Assembly: GCA_016873435.1 (NCBI GenBank)
Contig: VGXF01000006.1
Location: 1 to 64,000, forward strand
Direction: 5' to 3'
Length of the DNA: 64,000 bases
From: Nitrospira sp.
GTDB taxonomy: Bacteria; Nitrospirota; Nitrospiria; Nitrospirales; Nitrospiraceae
Part shown: positions 40,709 through 51,738 of the stretch, piece by piece
Position numbering within the stretch: position 1 is the first letter of the stretch
How the letters are laid out: each line of letters begins with the position of its first letter
The notes under the pieces: model-generated
The model's database searches: none
Told to the model about the DNA's origin: nothing
What the model saw: the letters and a program-made list of their open reading frames with translations, nothing else
Program-made: the position numbers and the translations under genes

Positions 40709-41065
40709 TTAGCGGGGAGGCGCCCGGGACCGGATGAGGTTGGGAGAGAACGACGACCACTGCGCGATGACCGCGACAACGCTTGCGAACAGCACCGGGG
40801 ACACCGCGGGCACGGGAGCGCCGACGGAGAGACAGTCGGACGATCCGGCCTGACAGGCCCAAGCGCAGAGCAGGGAATGCACGGGCTGGCTGCCGTGATC
40901 GTGCGCACCGGCATCGTGCCCGGCATGCGTCGTCATGCATACCGTGGCCAGCAGCGCTAGGCACAGATACACGACGGCCATGACGCCGGCGGCCGGCGCC
41001 AACACGCCTGTCCATCGCCTGATCACACCATTCGTCACGACACCATAACCCTCAATTCGACTCAT
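40709..41065 (-). CDS. Small His/Cys membrane protein, copy 1 (DUF2946-like)
   Basis: A 118-residue protein with a hydrophobic segment, then a His-rich stretch (HAGHDAGAHDHGSQPVH), SLLCAWACQAG, a second hydrophobic segment and the C-terminal RSRAPPR. Two other genes in the island (44149-44487, 47204-47509) encode the same order of elements. This resembles DUF2946-type proteins often found by copper or TonB genes, though I cannot confirm membership. His and Cys positions suggest metal binding at the membrane surface. ATG 41065 is one of two possible starts. Confidence 0.72.
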   Translation of the reverse strand: MSRIEGYGVVTNGVIRRWTGVLAPAAGVMAVVYLCLALLATVCMTTHAGHDAGAHDHGSQPVHSLLCAWACQAGSSDCLSVGAPVPAVSPVLFASVVAVIAQWSSFSPNLIRSRAPPR

Positions 41066-41113
41066 GCCATCCACCCATCTGCATTGCACCCTAACCCGGC
41101 ATGCCCCGTCTGC

Positions 41114-41350
41114 CTACAGACTCCTGCTCACTCCTGCTACACGGCGCCCGGTTTCTCGGACCGGCTCGTCCAGCAGCGGCGTGCGATGGCTTTGTACCAG
41201 CGCGTCCACCGATGCCCGAAAAATTCGGAGGCTCCCCCGGTTGAGCTTCGTGCCCTCCAGCCGGCCCTCCTCCAGCCAGCGATAGATCGTCCACCGGCTC
41301 ACGCTCAGCAATCTGGCCACTTCATCGACCCGCAAAAGTGGTTGCTCCAT
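41114..41350 (-). CDS. Excisionase/MerR-type HTH protein (paralog 2)
   Basis: A 78-residue paralog of the protein at 39141-39386: LLRVDEVARLLSVSRWTIYRWLEEGRLEGTKLNRGSLRIFRASVDALV. The DNA-recognition part (VSRWTIYRW, EEGRLE, SLRIFR) is nearly identical between the two, so they may bind the same sites. Starts 23 bp after the stop of the receptor-plug fragment with GAGGTG as ribosome site. Confidence 0.82.
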   Translation of the reverse strand: MEQPLLRVDEVARLLSVSRWTIYRWLEEGRLEGTKLNRGSLRIFRASVDALVQSHRTPLLDEPVRETGRRVAGVSRSL

Positions 41351-41373
41351 GGCATCACCTCAATGATCGTTGT

Positions 41374-41739
41374 CTATTTCCCCGACCCCCGTATGGAGAT
41401 CGTGGCGTCACGGCCCCCTGATCCCTGCCGGGCGGTCACGCCCGGCAGGGATTCCAGGGATTCCCGCATGGTGCGGGTCGGCTGTTCCATGAGTTCGCTA
41501 CGCGGCGCCACCGATCGCGTCACACCCTCAGGCTGACGCTCCAACTGCCGCAGTTCCGAACGGATTCGAGCGGCCTCCGCCGTCAACTTCCGAATCCGCT
41601 CGGCCCGCTCCTTTCCCGTCCGGTCTGCCGCCGGCGGTTCAGCCCACGCGGCGCAAGTGCCCAGCAGGGCCAGCAACAGGGCAACGATGAGCAGTCCCGC
41701 CGGTAACAGACGGTGATCGGACAACGCCTGGTCCATCAC
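41374..41739 (-). pseudogene. TonB-dependent receptor fragment ending in the plug domain
   Basis: A 121-residue open frame that begins with a signal peptide (GLLIVALLLALLGTCAAWA), a charged coiled-coil-like stretch, and then PTRTMRESLESLPGVTARQ and ISIRGSGK, where it stops. The same words occur in the full receptor encoded 13 bp upstream (PTRHMRESLESLPGVIIRQ, SISIRGSG), which continues for another ~600 residues. So this is either a truncated receptor left by recombination or a free-standing mini-plug. The intact reading frame and signal peptide leave the second option open. Confidence 0.75.
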
Positions 41740-41752
41740 AGTGCCTCCCTCT

Positions 41753-44056
41753 TCAGAATCCCAGCGTCACGCCGCCGTAGAGCGCGCGCCCGTAGCCGGC
41801 GAAGAAGAGCGTCTTGGACGCGTCGGCCGTGGAATCGGCGATGATGTTGCCGGATGCGGCGTACTTTGTGTCCGCCACGTTGTCGAGCTGGAGGTAGAAC
41901 TTCGCCGAACGGATGTACGACGAACTGGCAAACTCCATGTTCTTGTGCAGATTCAAATTGAGTAGCCAATATTCCGGCATCCGCACGGTGTTGTTGTTGT
42001 TGAGAAAGTAACTGCCGTGATAGCTGGTCTCGAACCATCCGCCCCAGCCAGACGGATGATCGTATTCCTCCTTGAAATTGATCACGTCGCGCGCCACGTT
42101 TGGCACCTCCTTACCGTCCCGTACGGCCGTTGTGACCGCGCCGGTCGAGCCGTACTTGTCTGTGAAATTGATGTACTTGGCGTCCACATGCGTGTAGGCG
42201 CCGGAGAACCGCCAGCCGGCCGCCGGCCGCCAGTTGTACGCCAATTCCACGCCGCGATACTGGGACGAGTCGGCATTGACGGAGAAGGAGCCGCCGGACG
42301 ACGAGTTCACCTGACTGATGATCTCGTTCTTGAAGAACACATAATAGCCGGTCGCGGAGAGGGTCAGGGTCTTGTGGACCTGGGACTCCGTGCCGATCTC
42401 GACGTTGAGGTTGCGCTGCGGCTTGAGCGCAAAGTTTGTGCCGGCCAGACCGTCCAGCCCGGTGGTCAGATTGCTTAATTGCGGGATCCCGTAGCCCGTG
42501 GACCCGCGAATCCAGTGCCGGTAGCCCTCGGCAGGCTTCCAGGACAGCGACAGTTCCGGCGCCCAATTGGAGAAGGTCCGATCGGCCGAGGCCCGCGTGC
42601 TGACAGCTCCGGCGGACGAATAGTCGATCGCTTGGATGCTCAGCTGGGATTGCTCGAAGCCCAGCCCGCCGGCCAGCGTCCATTTCGGTACAAATTCCAA
42701 TTCCTCGCGGACCCGTCCGCCGACGTTGCGGATCGTCCCGCGGGTCCTTTGCCGCAACACGCCGCGCGTGCCCTGGTAATCCCCCCCATTAGCGAAGCTC
42801 TGCCCTTCCTGTTCCATGTTGTTCACAAAGAACCCGACGTAGCTTTTCAGTGGCATGTCACCCAAGCGGCCGTTGTGCCGCAGGTCGGTGTAGTGTTTGT
42901 AGTTCGGATTGATGTTGTCGGTGATCTGCGTGAAGGTTTGGTTGATGTCCTTCAGGTCGTAATCGGCCTCGATTGTGAGCGTGGTGTTGGCGTCCAGCTC
43001 ACGTTCGTAGAGTCCGCCGATGATCGTGCGCCGGTCGAGCCGCCGCTGGGCGAGCCGCTTCGCATCGTTGGAGGTACTGGTGCCGCCGGCATAGCGGGGA
43101 TCGTCGCGGAACTGCGAGAGGGTCAGCCGCGTCGGCACATTGGTATCTAGCCAGTTGTTAATCGCCTTGAAATAGAAGTTCTGCTTGTCGTCGATTTTGA
43201 ACCGGAAGTTAAAATTGATCGTCTGGGTATCGTAGTCGCTGTGGCGGATGTACCCTTGCTCCGCCACGTTGCTGACGAACAGCGAAACGTCGAGATTCTG
43301 ATACTGCTTGCCGACTGCAACAGCCTGCTTCTGGTATCCAAACGATCCGCCGCTCAGGAAGGTTTCCACGCCGTTGATGTCGCTGCCCCGGCGCGTCTTG
43401 AAGTGGATCATGCCGCCGAGCGCGTAGTTGTCGTAGAGCGATGAGGAGGCGCCCTTGGTCACTTCCACGCTGCGCATGAACCAGGGATCGTGGATGTCGA
43501 GACGCGAGAGGCCGTCCGACTGCGTCTGGATGAACCCGTCCTCGTACATCTTGAGTTCTCGGACTGCGAAGGTGGTCTTCACGCCGGAGCCGCGGATCGA
43601 AATGCTGAAGTCCCGCGGTCCGTTGGCCTGGCGGATGATCACACCGGGCAGCGATTCCAGTGACTCCCGCATGTGCCGGGTCGGCTGTGACTGATACTCG
43701 GTCGGCTCGGTAGCCGAAATGGACACGCCTGCCGGACGCATCTGCACCCGCTGGCTGACGATGCTCATATCTTGCAGCGAAACTTCCGGCGTTCCTCCCT
43801 CAAGTTCGCTCATCTGGCGTACCGGCGCCGCAGCGGACGGCTGCTCCGGCGGCGCGCCGCCGGAGGCGGGCGCGCCCGGCTGTTTGAGCTGATCCAGCTC
43901 GTCTAGAATCCGTTTGAGATCCTGGCGCAACTGTTTCTCGCGCGGCGACGGTACATCCGCCTCCTGCGCCCAGACATGCAGCGACACACCCCAGAATGAG
44001 AGCCCTGCGGTGACGATGATGACCCCCGTGAGAACCGACAGACGTTGACATACCAT
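41753..44056 (-). CDS. TonB-dependent outer-membrane receptor
   Basis: A 767-residue receptor. Signal peptide (about 1-30), a coiled-coil-like REKQLRQDLKRILDELDQL segment and a Pro/Ala linker precede the plug (PTRHMRESLESLPGVIIRQ, then SIRGSG), followed by a 22-strand barrel that ends ALYGGVTLGF with a terminal Phe. ATG 44056 is chosen because the upstream extension has no signal and is arginine-rich. It lies in the same leftward island as TonB, TlpA and ExbB. Cargo unknown; heme, copper or a siderophore-type compound would suit the neighbours. Confidence 0.9.
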   Translation of the reverse strand: MVCQRLSVLTGVIIVTAGLSFWGVSLHVWAQEADVPSPREKQLRQDLKRILDELDQLKQPGAPASGGAPPEQPSAAAPVRQMSELEGGTPEVSLQDMSIVSQRVQMRPAGVSISATEPTEYQSQPTRHMRESLESLPGVIIRQANGPRDFSISIRGSGVKTTFAVRELKMYEDGFIQTQSDGLSRLDIHDPWFMRSVEVTKGASSSLYDNYALGGMIHFKTRRGSDINGVETFLSGGSFGYQKQAVAVGKQYQNLDVSLFVSNVAEQGYIRHSDYDTQTINFNFRFKIDDKQNFYFKAINNWLDTNVPTRLTLSQFRDDPRYAGGTSTSNDAKRLAQRRLDRRTIIGGLYERELDANTTLTIEADYDLKDINQTFTQITDNINPNYKHYTDLRHNGRLGDMPLKSYVGFFVNNMEQEGQSFANGGDYQGTRGVLRQRTRGTIRNVGGRVREELEFVPKWTLAGGLGFEQSQLSIQAIDYSSAGAVSTRASADRTFSNWAPELSLSWKPAEGYRHWIRGSTGYGIPQLSNLTTGLDGLAGTNFALKPQRNLNVEIGTESQVHKTLTLSATGYYVFFKNEIISQVNSSSGGSFSVNADSSQYRGVELAYNWRPAAGWRFSGAYTHVDAKYINFTDKYGSTGAVTTAVRDGKEVPNVARDVINFKEEYDHPSGWGGWFETSYHGSYFLNNNNTVRMPEYWLLNLNLHKNMEFASSSYIRSAKFYLQLDNVADTKYAASGNIIADSTADASKTLFFAGYGRALYGGVTLGF

Positions 44057-44148
44057 GGCGATGGATCTCCTTGATGACGATGACGGACAGGCCCCGGCTC
44101 CATGCCGGGACGCTTCGATGCTGTTCTGATTTCTACGACGAAGACGGA

Positions 44149-44487
44149 CTAGCGGGGCGGCGCGCGCGCGGGGACGAATCGAATGACTTGGACGTACCCA
44201 GTGGTGAAATCGGACAAACTTGAGCCGGCTACGATGAGCACGAACCCGGCCGCCAGCACCGCAGCAACCGGTCCGGGCTGCAGATTGGCCTGGCAGGCCC
44301 AGATGCAAAGGGAGGAATGCAGCGCATGACCGGGCGCCTTGCCATGCTGATGCGCGTGCGCCGTGACGGACGGCTCGGCAGGGCAGACGGCCATCAGCAC
44401 GCCCAGCACAAGATAGACCGCCGCCAGTGCCAGAATGCCGGCGCGGCGCAAGGACGGCTCTAGGGTGCTGTGCGTCACATTAATCAT
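44149..44487 (-). CDS. Small His/Cys membrane protein, copy 2 (DUF2946-like)
   Basis: A 112-residue protein with TM1 (ILALAAVYLVLGVLMAVC), a His-rich stretch (AHAHQHGKAPGHALH), SSLCIWACQAN, TM2 (AVLAAGFVLIVAG) and a C-terminal PARAPPR. Same layout as the proteins at 40709-41065 and 47204-47509. The gene overlaps tonB by 8 bp and lies 92 bp before the receptor start, placing it in the tonB-receptor transcription unit. Confidence 0.75.
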   Translation of the reverse strand: MINVTHSTLEPSLRRAGILALAAVYLVLGVLMAVCPAEPSVTAHAHQHGKAPGHALHSSLCIWACQANLQPGPVAAVLAAGFVLIVAGSSLSDFTTGYVQVIRFVPARAPPR

Positions 44488-45301
44488 TGAGTTTGTAATT
44501 GACCGGCACTAGCACCGCCACCTGTTGGCGTCCCAGTTCGTGCTTCATGTGCAATGGGCACACGCGCCGGATCAGCTCTAGCGCCTCCTCGTCCAACACG
44601 CGATGGCCGGAGGTTTCGTGCACGGCGAGGGCCTCCAGATGGCCGTCGTGTCGGATGACCGCGCGCACCACCACCCGCCCCTCCAAATGGTTCAGCCGAG
44701 CCTGGAAGGGATACCGCTGGATTTCCGACGCGCGACGCCAGATGGAATCCGCCAGCCAGCCGTAATCCGCCCGCCCCCCGCCCCCCGCGCCGCGTGAAAT
44801 CGATGCCGCCACGGCCGGAGCGGGTGCCACCGGTTCGGACGATGCGGCTGCGCTCGCTGGAGCGCCGGGCGGTTCCACGATCGCCGGCATGGGAGCCGTG
44901 GCCACGACCGTGGCTGTTGCCGGCTCCGCCGGTTCCGACGGCGCGTGCACGGCGGCCACCATCGGCGCAAGCTCCTGGATGACGGTTTGGATTGTTTCCG
45001 GTGTCGGTGTCGGCTCGACTTTCGGTTGCTCCGGTGGTGGCGGCGCAATCGGCTGCGCGGCAGCCGTGGATTGCGGGGCCGCCTTAGGCGCGGCTGGTGC
45101 GGGGCGTTCCGGCTCACGGACCGCCGGGGCTTCCGCCATGGTTAATTCCAGCCGGAAGGATTCCGGCATCGGTACGAGCGTCAGGCTCGACGTCAGATGC
45201 ACGGCGACGCCGACCATACCGATATGGGCAAGCGCGGATGCCAGCCATCCGGCCAGCTCCGGCGTGACGATGCTGGACGCCCCTCCGGCACGTAGGTTCA
45301 C
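44480..45301 (-). CDS. tonB: Energy transducer TonB
   Basis: A 273-residue protein linking the inner-membrane ExbB/ExbD motor to TonB boxes of receptors. One N-terminal membrane segment (about 15-40), a Pro/Ala/Glu-rich periplasmic spacer (about 55-170), and a C-terminal domain: YPFQARLNHLEGRVVVRAVIRHDGHL, SGHRVLDEEALELIRRV and VPVNYKLN. The YP and VxVxF-like strand match TonB. Start overlaps tlpA-like gene by 4 bp. Probably serves the receptor downstream and perhaps the nickel receptor at 27.6 kb. Confidence 0.9.
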   Translation of the reverse strand: MNLRAGGASSIVTPELAGWLASALAHIGMVGVAVHLTSSLTLVPMPESFRLELTMAEAPAVREPERPAPAAPKAAPQSTAAAQPIAPPPPEQPKVEPTPTPETIQTVIQELAPMVAAVHAPSEPAEPATATVVATAPMPAIVEPPGAPASAAASSEPVAPAPAVAASISRGAGGGGRADYGWLADSIWRRASEIQRYPFQARLNHLEGRVVVRAVIRHDGHLEALAVHETSGHRVLDEEALELIRRVCPLHMKHELGRQQVAVLVPVNYKLND

Positions 45302-45837
45302 CGCGTTCCCTCCAAACTCTTCACGAAGGCCACGGCGTCAGCGCTGTCCCAGTCCCGCGGCCCCACCGCGCGGCCGGCCAGGCGGCCGTCCGCTCCAATG
45401 AACACCGTGGTCGGCAGGCCACGCACCAAAAACGCCGCCGACACAGATCGATCCTCGTCAAGCCAGATCGGAAAATTCAATCCCAGTTGTTTCACGAAAG
45501 CGCGGATGCCGTCCCGCTGCATGTCGGTCGTCACGGCGGCCAGCACCACCTTGTCACCGTCCACCTGGCGGCGCAGACGCTCCAGCGCCGGCATCTCCTC
45601 TTTGCATGGCCCGCACCACGTGGCCCAGAAATTCAGCACGACTACCTTGCCCTTGAGCTCCGCGGAATCGATCTCTCGGCCGTCGAGCGCGCGCATTTGG
45701 AATACCGGTGTCTCGTCCACGCCCATGACCGAGCCGATCTTCAGCATCGCGGCCGGGTCGGACGCGCTGCCGGCCGGCAACACGCCGGCCAGCATCAGCA
45801 TCGCGATCATGAAACCGATCGTCCGCATGCGACTCAC
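45298..45837 (-). CDS. TlpA/ResA-type thioredoxin
   Basis: A 179-residue membrane- or periplasm-located thiol-disulfide protein. Signal/anchor about 7-24 (GFMIAMLMLAGVLPAGSA). The active site is CGPC in VLNFWATWCGPCKEEMPAL, followed by LPTTVFIGADGRLAG. TlpA/ResA proteins reduce cysteines of apocytochromes or copper sites. It overlaps both neighbours by 4 bp (BNR gene upstream, tonB downstream), so the three are translationally coupled. Likely client: copper or heme proteins of the island. Confidence 0.92.
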   Translation of the reverse strand: MSRMRTIGFMIAMLMLAGVLPAGSASDPAAMLKIGSVMGVDETPVFQMRALDGREIDSAELKGKVVVLNFWATWCGPCKEEMPALERLRRQVDGDKVVLAAVTTDMQRDGIRAFVKQLGLNFPIWLDEDRSVSAAFLVRGLPTTVFIGADGRLAGRAVGPRDWDSADAVAFVKSLEGTR

Positions 45838-47108
45838 CGCTCCACCGCCGCTGCCACCGCCGGCAACTGCGCCGTCTGCACGACGAGCTTGTGGCTCGTC
45901 ATGGCATGCTCCTTCCAGGCCAGCGCCAGCAGACCTGTGCTGTTCACCGACACCGCAGGGCTGTGACTTTTCTTCTCGTTTAATTTGTAGGGGCGGCTAA
46001 AGGTCTGGCCACGATCCAGCGAGACGCTCACGACGACTTCCTGGCGGGCCGGCGACTGTTCCTCCCAGATCGCCACCACGTGGCCAGCGGAATCCACCGC
46101 CAACTGCGGGTGATCGGGAAATGTGCCCTTCGATCCATTGAGCATCCGCTTGGGTACGAAGGTTTTTCCGCGATCGTCCGAATAGGCCAGATACACGGCC
46201 GGCGTCTCGTCGGCGCCCTCAGAATACCAGATCACGTAGAGCCGCCCGCCACGGTCCACGCCGAGCGCGGCCGGCCGGTGCGGGCAGCCGGCATAGACCC
46301 AGCGGTCATGGCCCACAATGACGGGTTCGGAGAAGGTCTTGCCGCCGTCCTCCGACCGCGCCACGACCGTCTCACGGATATTACCCTCGAAAATTTTTCG
46401 CCACGCCACGTAGATGGTCCCGTCCGGGGCCGTCGCCAGCGCGGTCCGGCAGCAGACGCAGGTGTTCTCGTCAATCTTGCGGTTTTTCTCGACGCTCTGA
46501 CCGTGGTCCACCGACCGCGCGATGTAGGTGCCAGGATCCTTCTTGCCGTCGCGGGGATCGATCCAGGAAATATGGATCGTGCCGTCGGGGGCAATGTGGA
46601 GCGCGTCGAATGTGTGGTTGGCGACCGTGTCGTCGTCGTTCACAACCACTGAGGGCAGGAACGAGCGCCCAAAGTCGGTGGAGCGGCTCAACCGCAGCTC
46701 GGTGCTGAACGGCTTATCGGGCGTGGACTTCGGATGCGTCAGCGCCCAGGTGATATAGACATCGTGGCCAGACACGGCGAGCGTTGGAGCTTCCTGCCGC
46801 CAGTAAGGCGCCTCCGTTGTGCGGTTCACCCGCGTCGGGGCACCGACCGTGCCCGCCGCGTCCGCGCTGCGGGCATATTGCACGGTCCGGACTTCCTGCT
46901 TGTCCTCCTCCATCCAGACCAGATGCACGAGACCCTGCTCGTCCACCTGCACCGAGGGCCCGACGACCGACCGGGCCTTCAGTTCGATAACTTGCTTCGC
47001 CGCCAGTGTCAGCGGTGGCGCCGCGGCGGGCTCAGCTTGTACGCCGGCAGACACAGCCGCACTCACCACCGCAATGGACATTGCTGCAATCAACCGCTGG
47101 ATGAACAT
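45834..47108 (-). CDS. Exported BNR/sialidase-like beta-propeller protein
   Basis: A 424-residue protein with signal peptide (about 1-25) and five or more BNR/Asp-box repeats (SxDxGxxF: STDFGRSF, SEDGGKTF, SDDRGKTF, SLDRGQTF), forming a propeller. The segment DENTCVCCRTALA holds a CxCC cluster, and CPHRP follows near residue 276. True sialidase catalytic residues are not evident, so enzyme function is doubtful; a metal- or protein-binding scaffold coupled to TlpA is more likely. First gene of the propeller-tlpA-tonB operon. Confidence 0.82.
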   Translation of the reverse strand: MFIQRLIAAMSIAVVSAAVSAGVQAEPAAAPPLTLAAKQVIELKARSVVGPSVQVDEQGLVHLVWMEEDKQEVRTVQYARSADAAGTVGAPTRVNRTTEAPYWRQEAPTLAVSGHDVYITWALTHPKSTPDKPFSTELRLSRSTDFGRSFLPSVVVNDDDTVANHTFDALHIAPDGTIHISWIDPRDGKKDPGTYIARSVDHGQSVEKNRKIDENTCVCCRTALATAPDGTIYVAWRKIFEGNIRETVVARSEDGGKTFSEPVIVGHDRWVYAGCPHRPAALGVDRGGRLYVIWYSEGADETPAVYLAYSDDRGKTFVPKRMLNGSKGTFPDHPQLAVDSAGHVVAIWEEQSPARQEVVVSVSLDRGQTFSRPYKLNEKKSHSPAVSVNSTGLLALAWKEHAMTSHKLVVQTAQLPAVAAAVER

Positions 47109-47203
47109 CTACCTTGGGCTCCGCATGACCCGTGACGCTTACACGCACCCCGCGGCGCGTCACGCACAGGAATTCGTCAATGTGAAGGAACCGAGTCGAC
47201 GAA

Positions 47204-47509
47204 CTAGCGGAGAGACGGAGGGCCGCGGGAGGAAATTGCGAAAGGAACGATGCTGAGCGGTTCGCTAACAACGACCGGCGCAGCCGCACCGATCGGATTC
47301 AGCTCAACCCGAAAGACAACCGCCGTGCCTTCGAACACCTGGCCGGCAGAGCACACCCACGAACACAGCGAGGTGGCGTGCGTTGCGGCCTTGTGTGCAG
47401 CGTGGTGGCCGGCATGCGCGACGATCTGCGGATAAGCCAGCCCGCTCAGGAGCAGAAGACAAACCGCCAAGCCCACAGCAACCGTTTTGAACCCGCCGCG
47501 TGACAACAT
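47204..47509 (-). CDS. Small His/Cys membrane protein, copy 3 (DUF2946-like)
   Basis: A 101-residue protein: TM1 ([18 protein letters not shown]), His-rich [25 protein letters not shown], a hydrophobic C-terminal half and the ending SSRGPPSLR. Third paralog of the family at 40709-41065 and 44149-44487, the most divergent at the tail. It is the first gene of the leftward island, 95 bp before the propeller gene and divergent from secA. Confidence 0.72.
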   Translation of the reverse strand: MLSRGGFKTVAVGLAVCLLLLSGLAYPQIVAHAGHHAAHKAATHATSLCSWVCSAGQVFEGTAVVFRVELNPIGAAAPVVVSEPLSIVPFAISSRGPPSLR

Positions 47510-47612
47510 CGACTGGAATACTAATGAGGCGCTCCGCCGCTGTCAAGCAATCGCACCGGTGGGATTTTGCTCATCCAATAAGGTATACTGCCGTGAAATT
47601 TTGGAATTTCTG

Positions 47613-50330
<2,718 letters not shown>

Positions 50331-50852
50331 GCGTACGGCCTGGGCGTAGTGGGCTTGCTTGTGGGCTCGCCAAGCGTACACGCGGGACTCATTCGAAATT
50401 GCATTGAAGCGGCCGGCACGCGCTCGATGCGCGCAGTTGGAGCACGCCCACAGCTCAGCGACTTAATTGGAAGACCGGGGCGGAAAAGGTCCGGTGCGTG
50501 TCTAGAAAAGAGCTCGTTTAGGTCGCGCAATTAGCCATCACAAGGCATCGCGGCCGTATCGTGATAGATGTCCCTTCTCAGTTGGCAGGCGGGAGAACGG
50601 AACTGATTCTTCCGAGCCGTGACGGTTTTCTCCTCAGTGCTAACCGCCAGTTGCGCCATCGGAGTCCCGATAAAGTGATCCCCGTCGCTCCAACGGATCA
50701 GCGAACTGCTTGCCGGAAAGCCGGAGCCCAAACCACGCTTGTACCGCCGTGGCTCAAGATGACCGTGGTCGTGTAGCCGCTCTGACTATTCTTGCCGTTA
50801 TCCTGATCCCGCAATTTCGTTAACCCGCGAACCACACTGCGTGCAAAAGAAC
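50331..50852. other. Gene-poor region after secA
   Basis: No gene is supported over about 520 bp. Short frames on the minus strand (50531-50731 and 50698-50886) could together be a frame-shifted remnant of one gene, but I recognise no family. Base composition is more even than in the flanking genes, in keeping with decayed sequence. Confidence 0.5.
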
Positions 50853-50888
50853 AGGTGCCAGGAATGATTGGGACACTTTCTGGCACCT
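50853..50888. repeat. Inverted repeat AGGTGCCAG / CTGGCACCT
   Basis: Perfect 9-bp arms (50853-50861 and 50880-50888) separated by 18 bp, just before the FKBP gene stop. The word AGGTGCCAGGAA resembles repeat units seen with REP-associated transposases and orphan mobile-element ends in other genomes. It could also act as a bidirectional terminator hairpin. Confidence 0.6.
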
Positions 50889-50909
50889 TCCTCGTTGTGC
50901 GGTAGTCGG

Positions 50910-51581
50910 CTATTTTTTCACAATTTCGAGCAGTTCGACTTCGAAGACTAGCGTAGCGCCGGGCTTGATCGTTGGCGGCTGCCCGCGGTCGCCATAGGCC
51001 TGGTTGGAGGGGCAGACCAGCCGGCTCTTGCCGCCGACCTTGATCTGCTGCACGCCCTCGGTCCAGCAGGGAATGACCCGCTGCAAGGGGAACGTGGCCG
51101 GCTCGCCGCGCTGCACGGAACTGTCGAATACCGTGCCGTCGGTCAATGTGCCGTGATAGTGCACTTTGACGGTGTCTGAATCCTTCGGCGCGGCGCCCTT
51201 CCCTTCCTTCAGTACCGTGATGACGATGCCGGACGCCGTTTTCGTCGAACCCTTCTCGGACGCCGCCTTGGCCAGGAACACCTCCCCGGCCTTCTTTTCC
51301 TTGTCTGCCAGCATGGAGGCGCGGGCCTTCTGAAGCTGCTGGACCTTCGGTCCGAAGGCCTGAACGTCCACCTTGGCCTTGCGGTTTAGCACGCCGTCGG
51401 TTATGCCCGCCTTGACGAACTCCAGTTCACCCTCGCTCAAACTGAAGGTCGCCAGCGACTGACTGATGGCGAGCCCGAGCGCATAGAGGGTTTTCTGCTC
51501 GTCGTTGGTGGGATCCGCGGCAAACAGGGAGGAGGCTCCCAGGCAGACGACGACGGACAACACGGCAGCAATGATACGCAT
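50910..51581 (-). CDS. FKBP-type peptidyl-prolyl isomerase (FkpA/Mip-like)
   Basis: A 223-residue periplasmic foldase. Signal peptide about 1-20 (VLSVVVCLGASSLFA), an N-terminal helical dimerization region (YALGLAISQSLATF, then a long coiled helix), and a C-terminal FKBP domain with VKVHYHGTLTDGTVFDSS, FPLQRVIPCWTEGVQQIKVGGKSRLVCPSNQAYGD and LVFEVELLEI. ATG 51581 is preferred to one 6 bp upstream because AAGGA lies at the right distance. It assists folding of outer-membrane or secreted proteins. Confidence 0.92.
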   Translation of the reverse strand: MRIIAAVLSVVVCLGASSLFAADPTNDEQKTLYALGLAISQSLATFSLSEGELEFVKAGITDGVLNRKAKVDVQAFGPKVQQLQKARASMLADKEKKAGEVFLAKAASEKGSTKTASGIVITVLKEGKGAAPKDSDTVKVHYHGTLTDGTVFDSSVQRGEPATFPLQRVIPCWTEGVQQIKVGGKSRLVCPSNQAYGDRGQPPTIKPGATLVFEVELLEIVKK

Positions 51582-51738
51582 GGACATCCTTTCGTGTAAG
51601 GGACGTGATATCGAATGGCATTGCACGACGGGCGCTACCCTAAGCCAGTCGTGCCGGCGGCTTCAATAGAAATGTGCTTGGGGGAAAGAGCCCGCGGCAG
51701 TACCCATACTTAAATGGTTTGTGACGCCGGTTGAGAGA

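Noticed and set aside
45834-47108. True sialidase
   Set aside because: Asp-box repeats are present but the catalytic Arg triad and Tyr/Glu pair are not evident, and the CxCC cluster points elsewhere.
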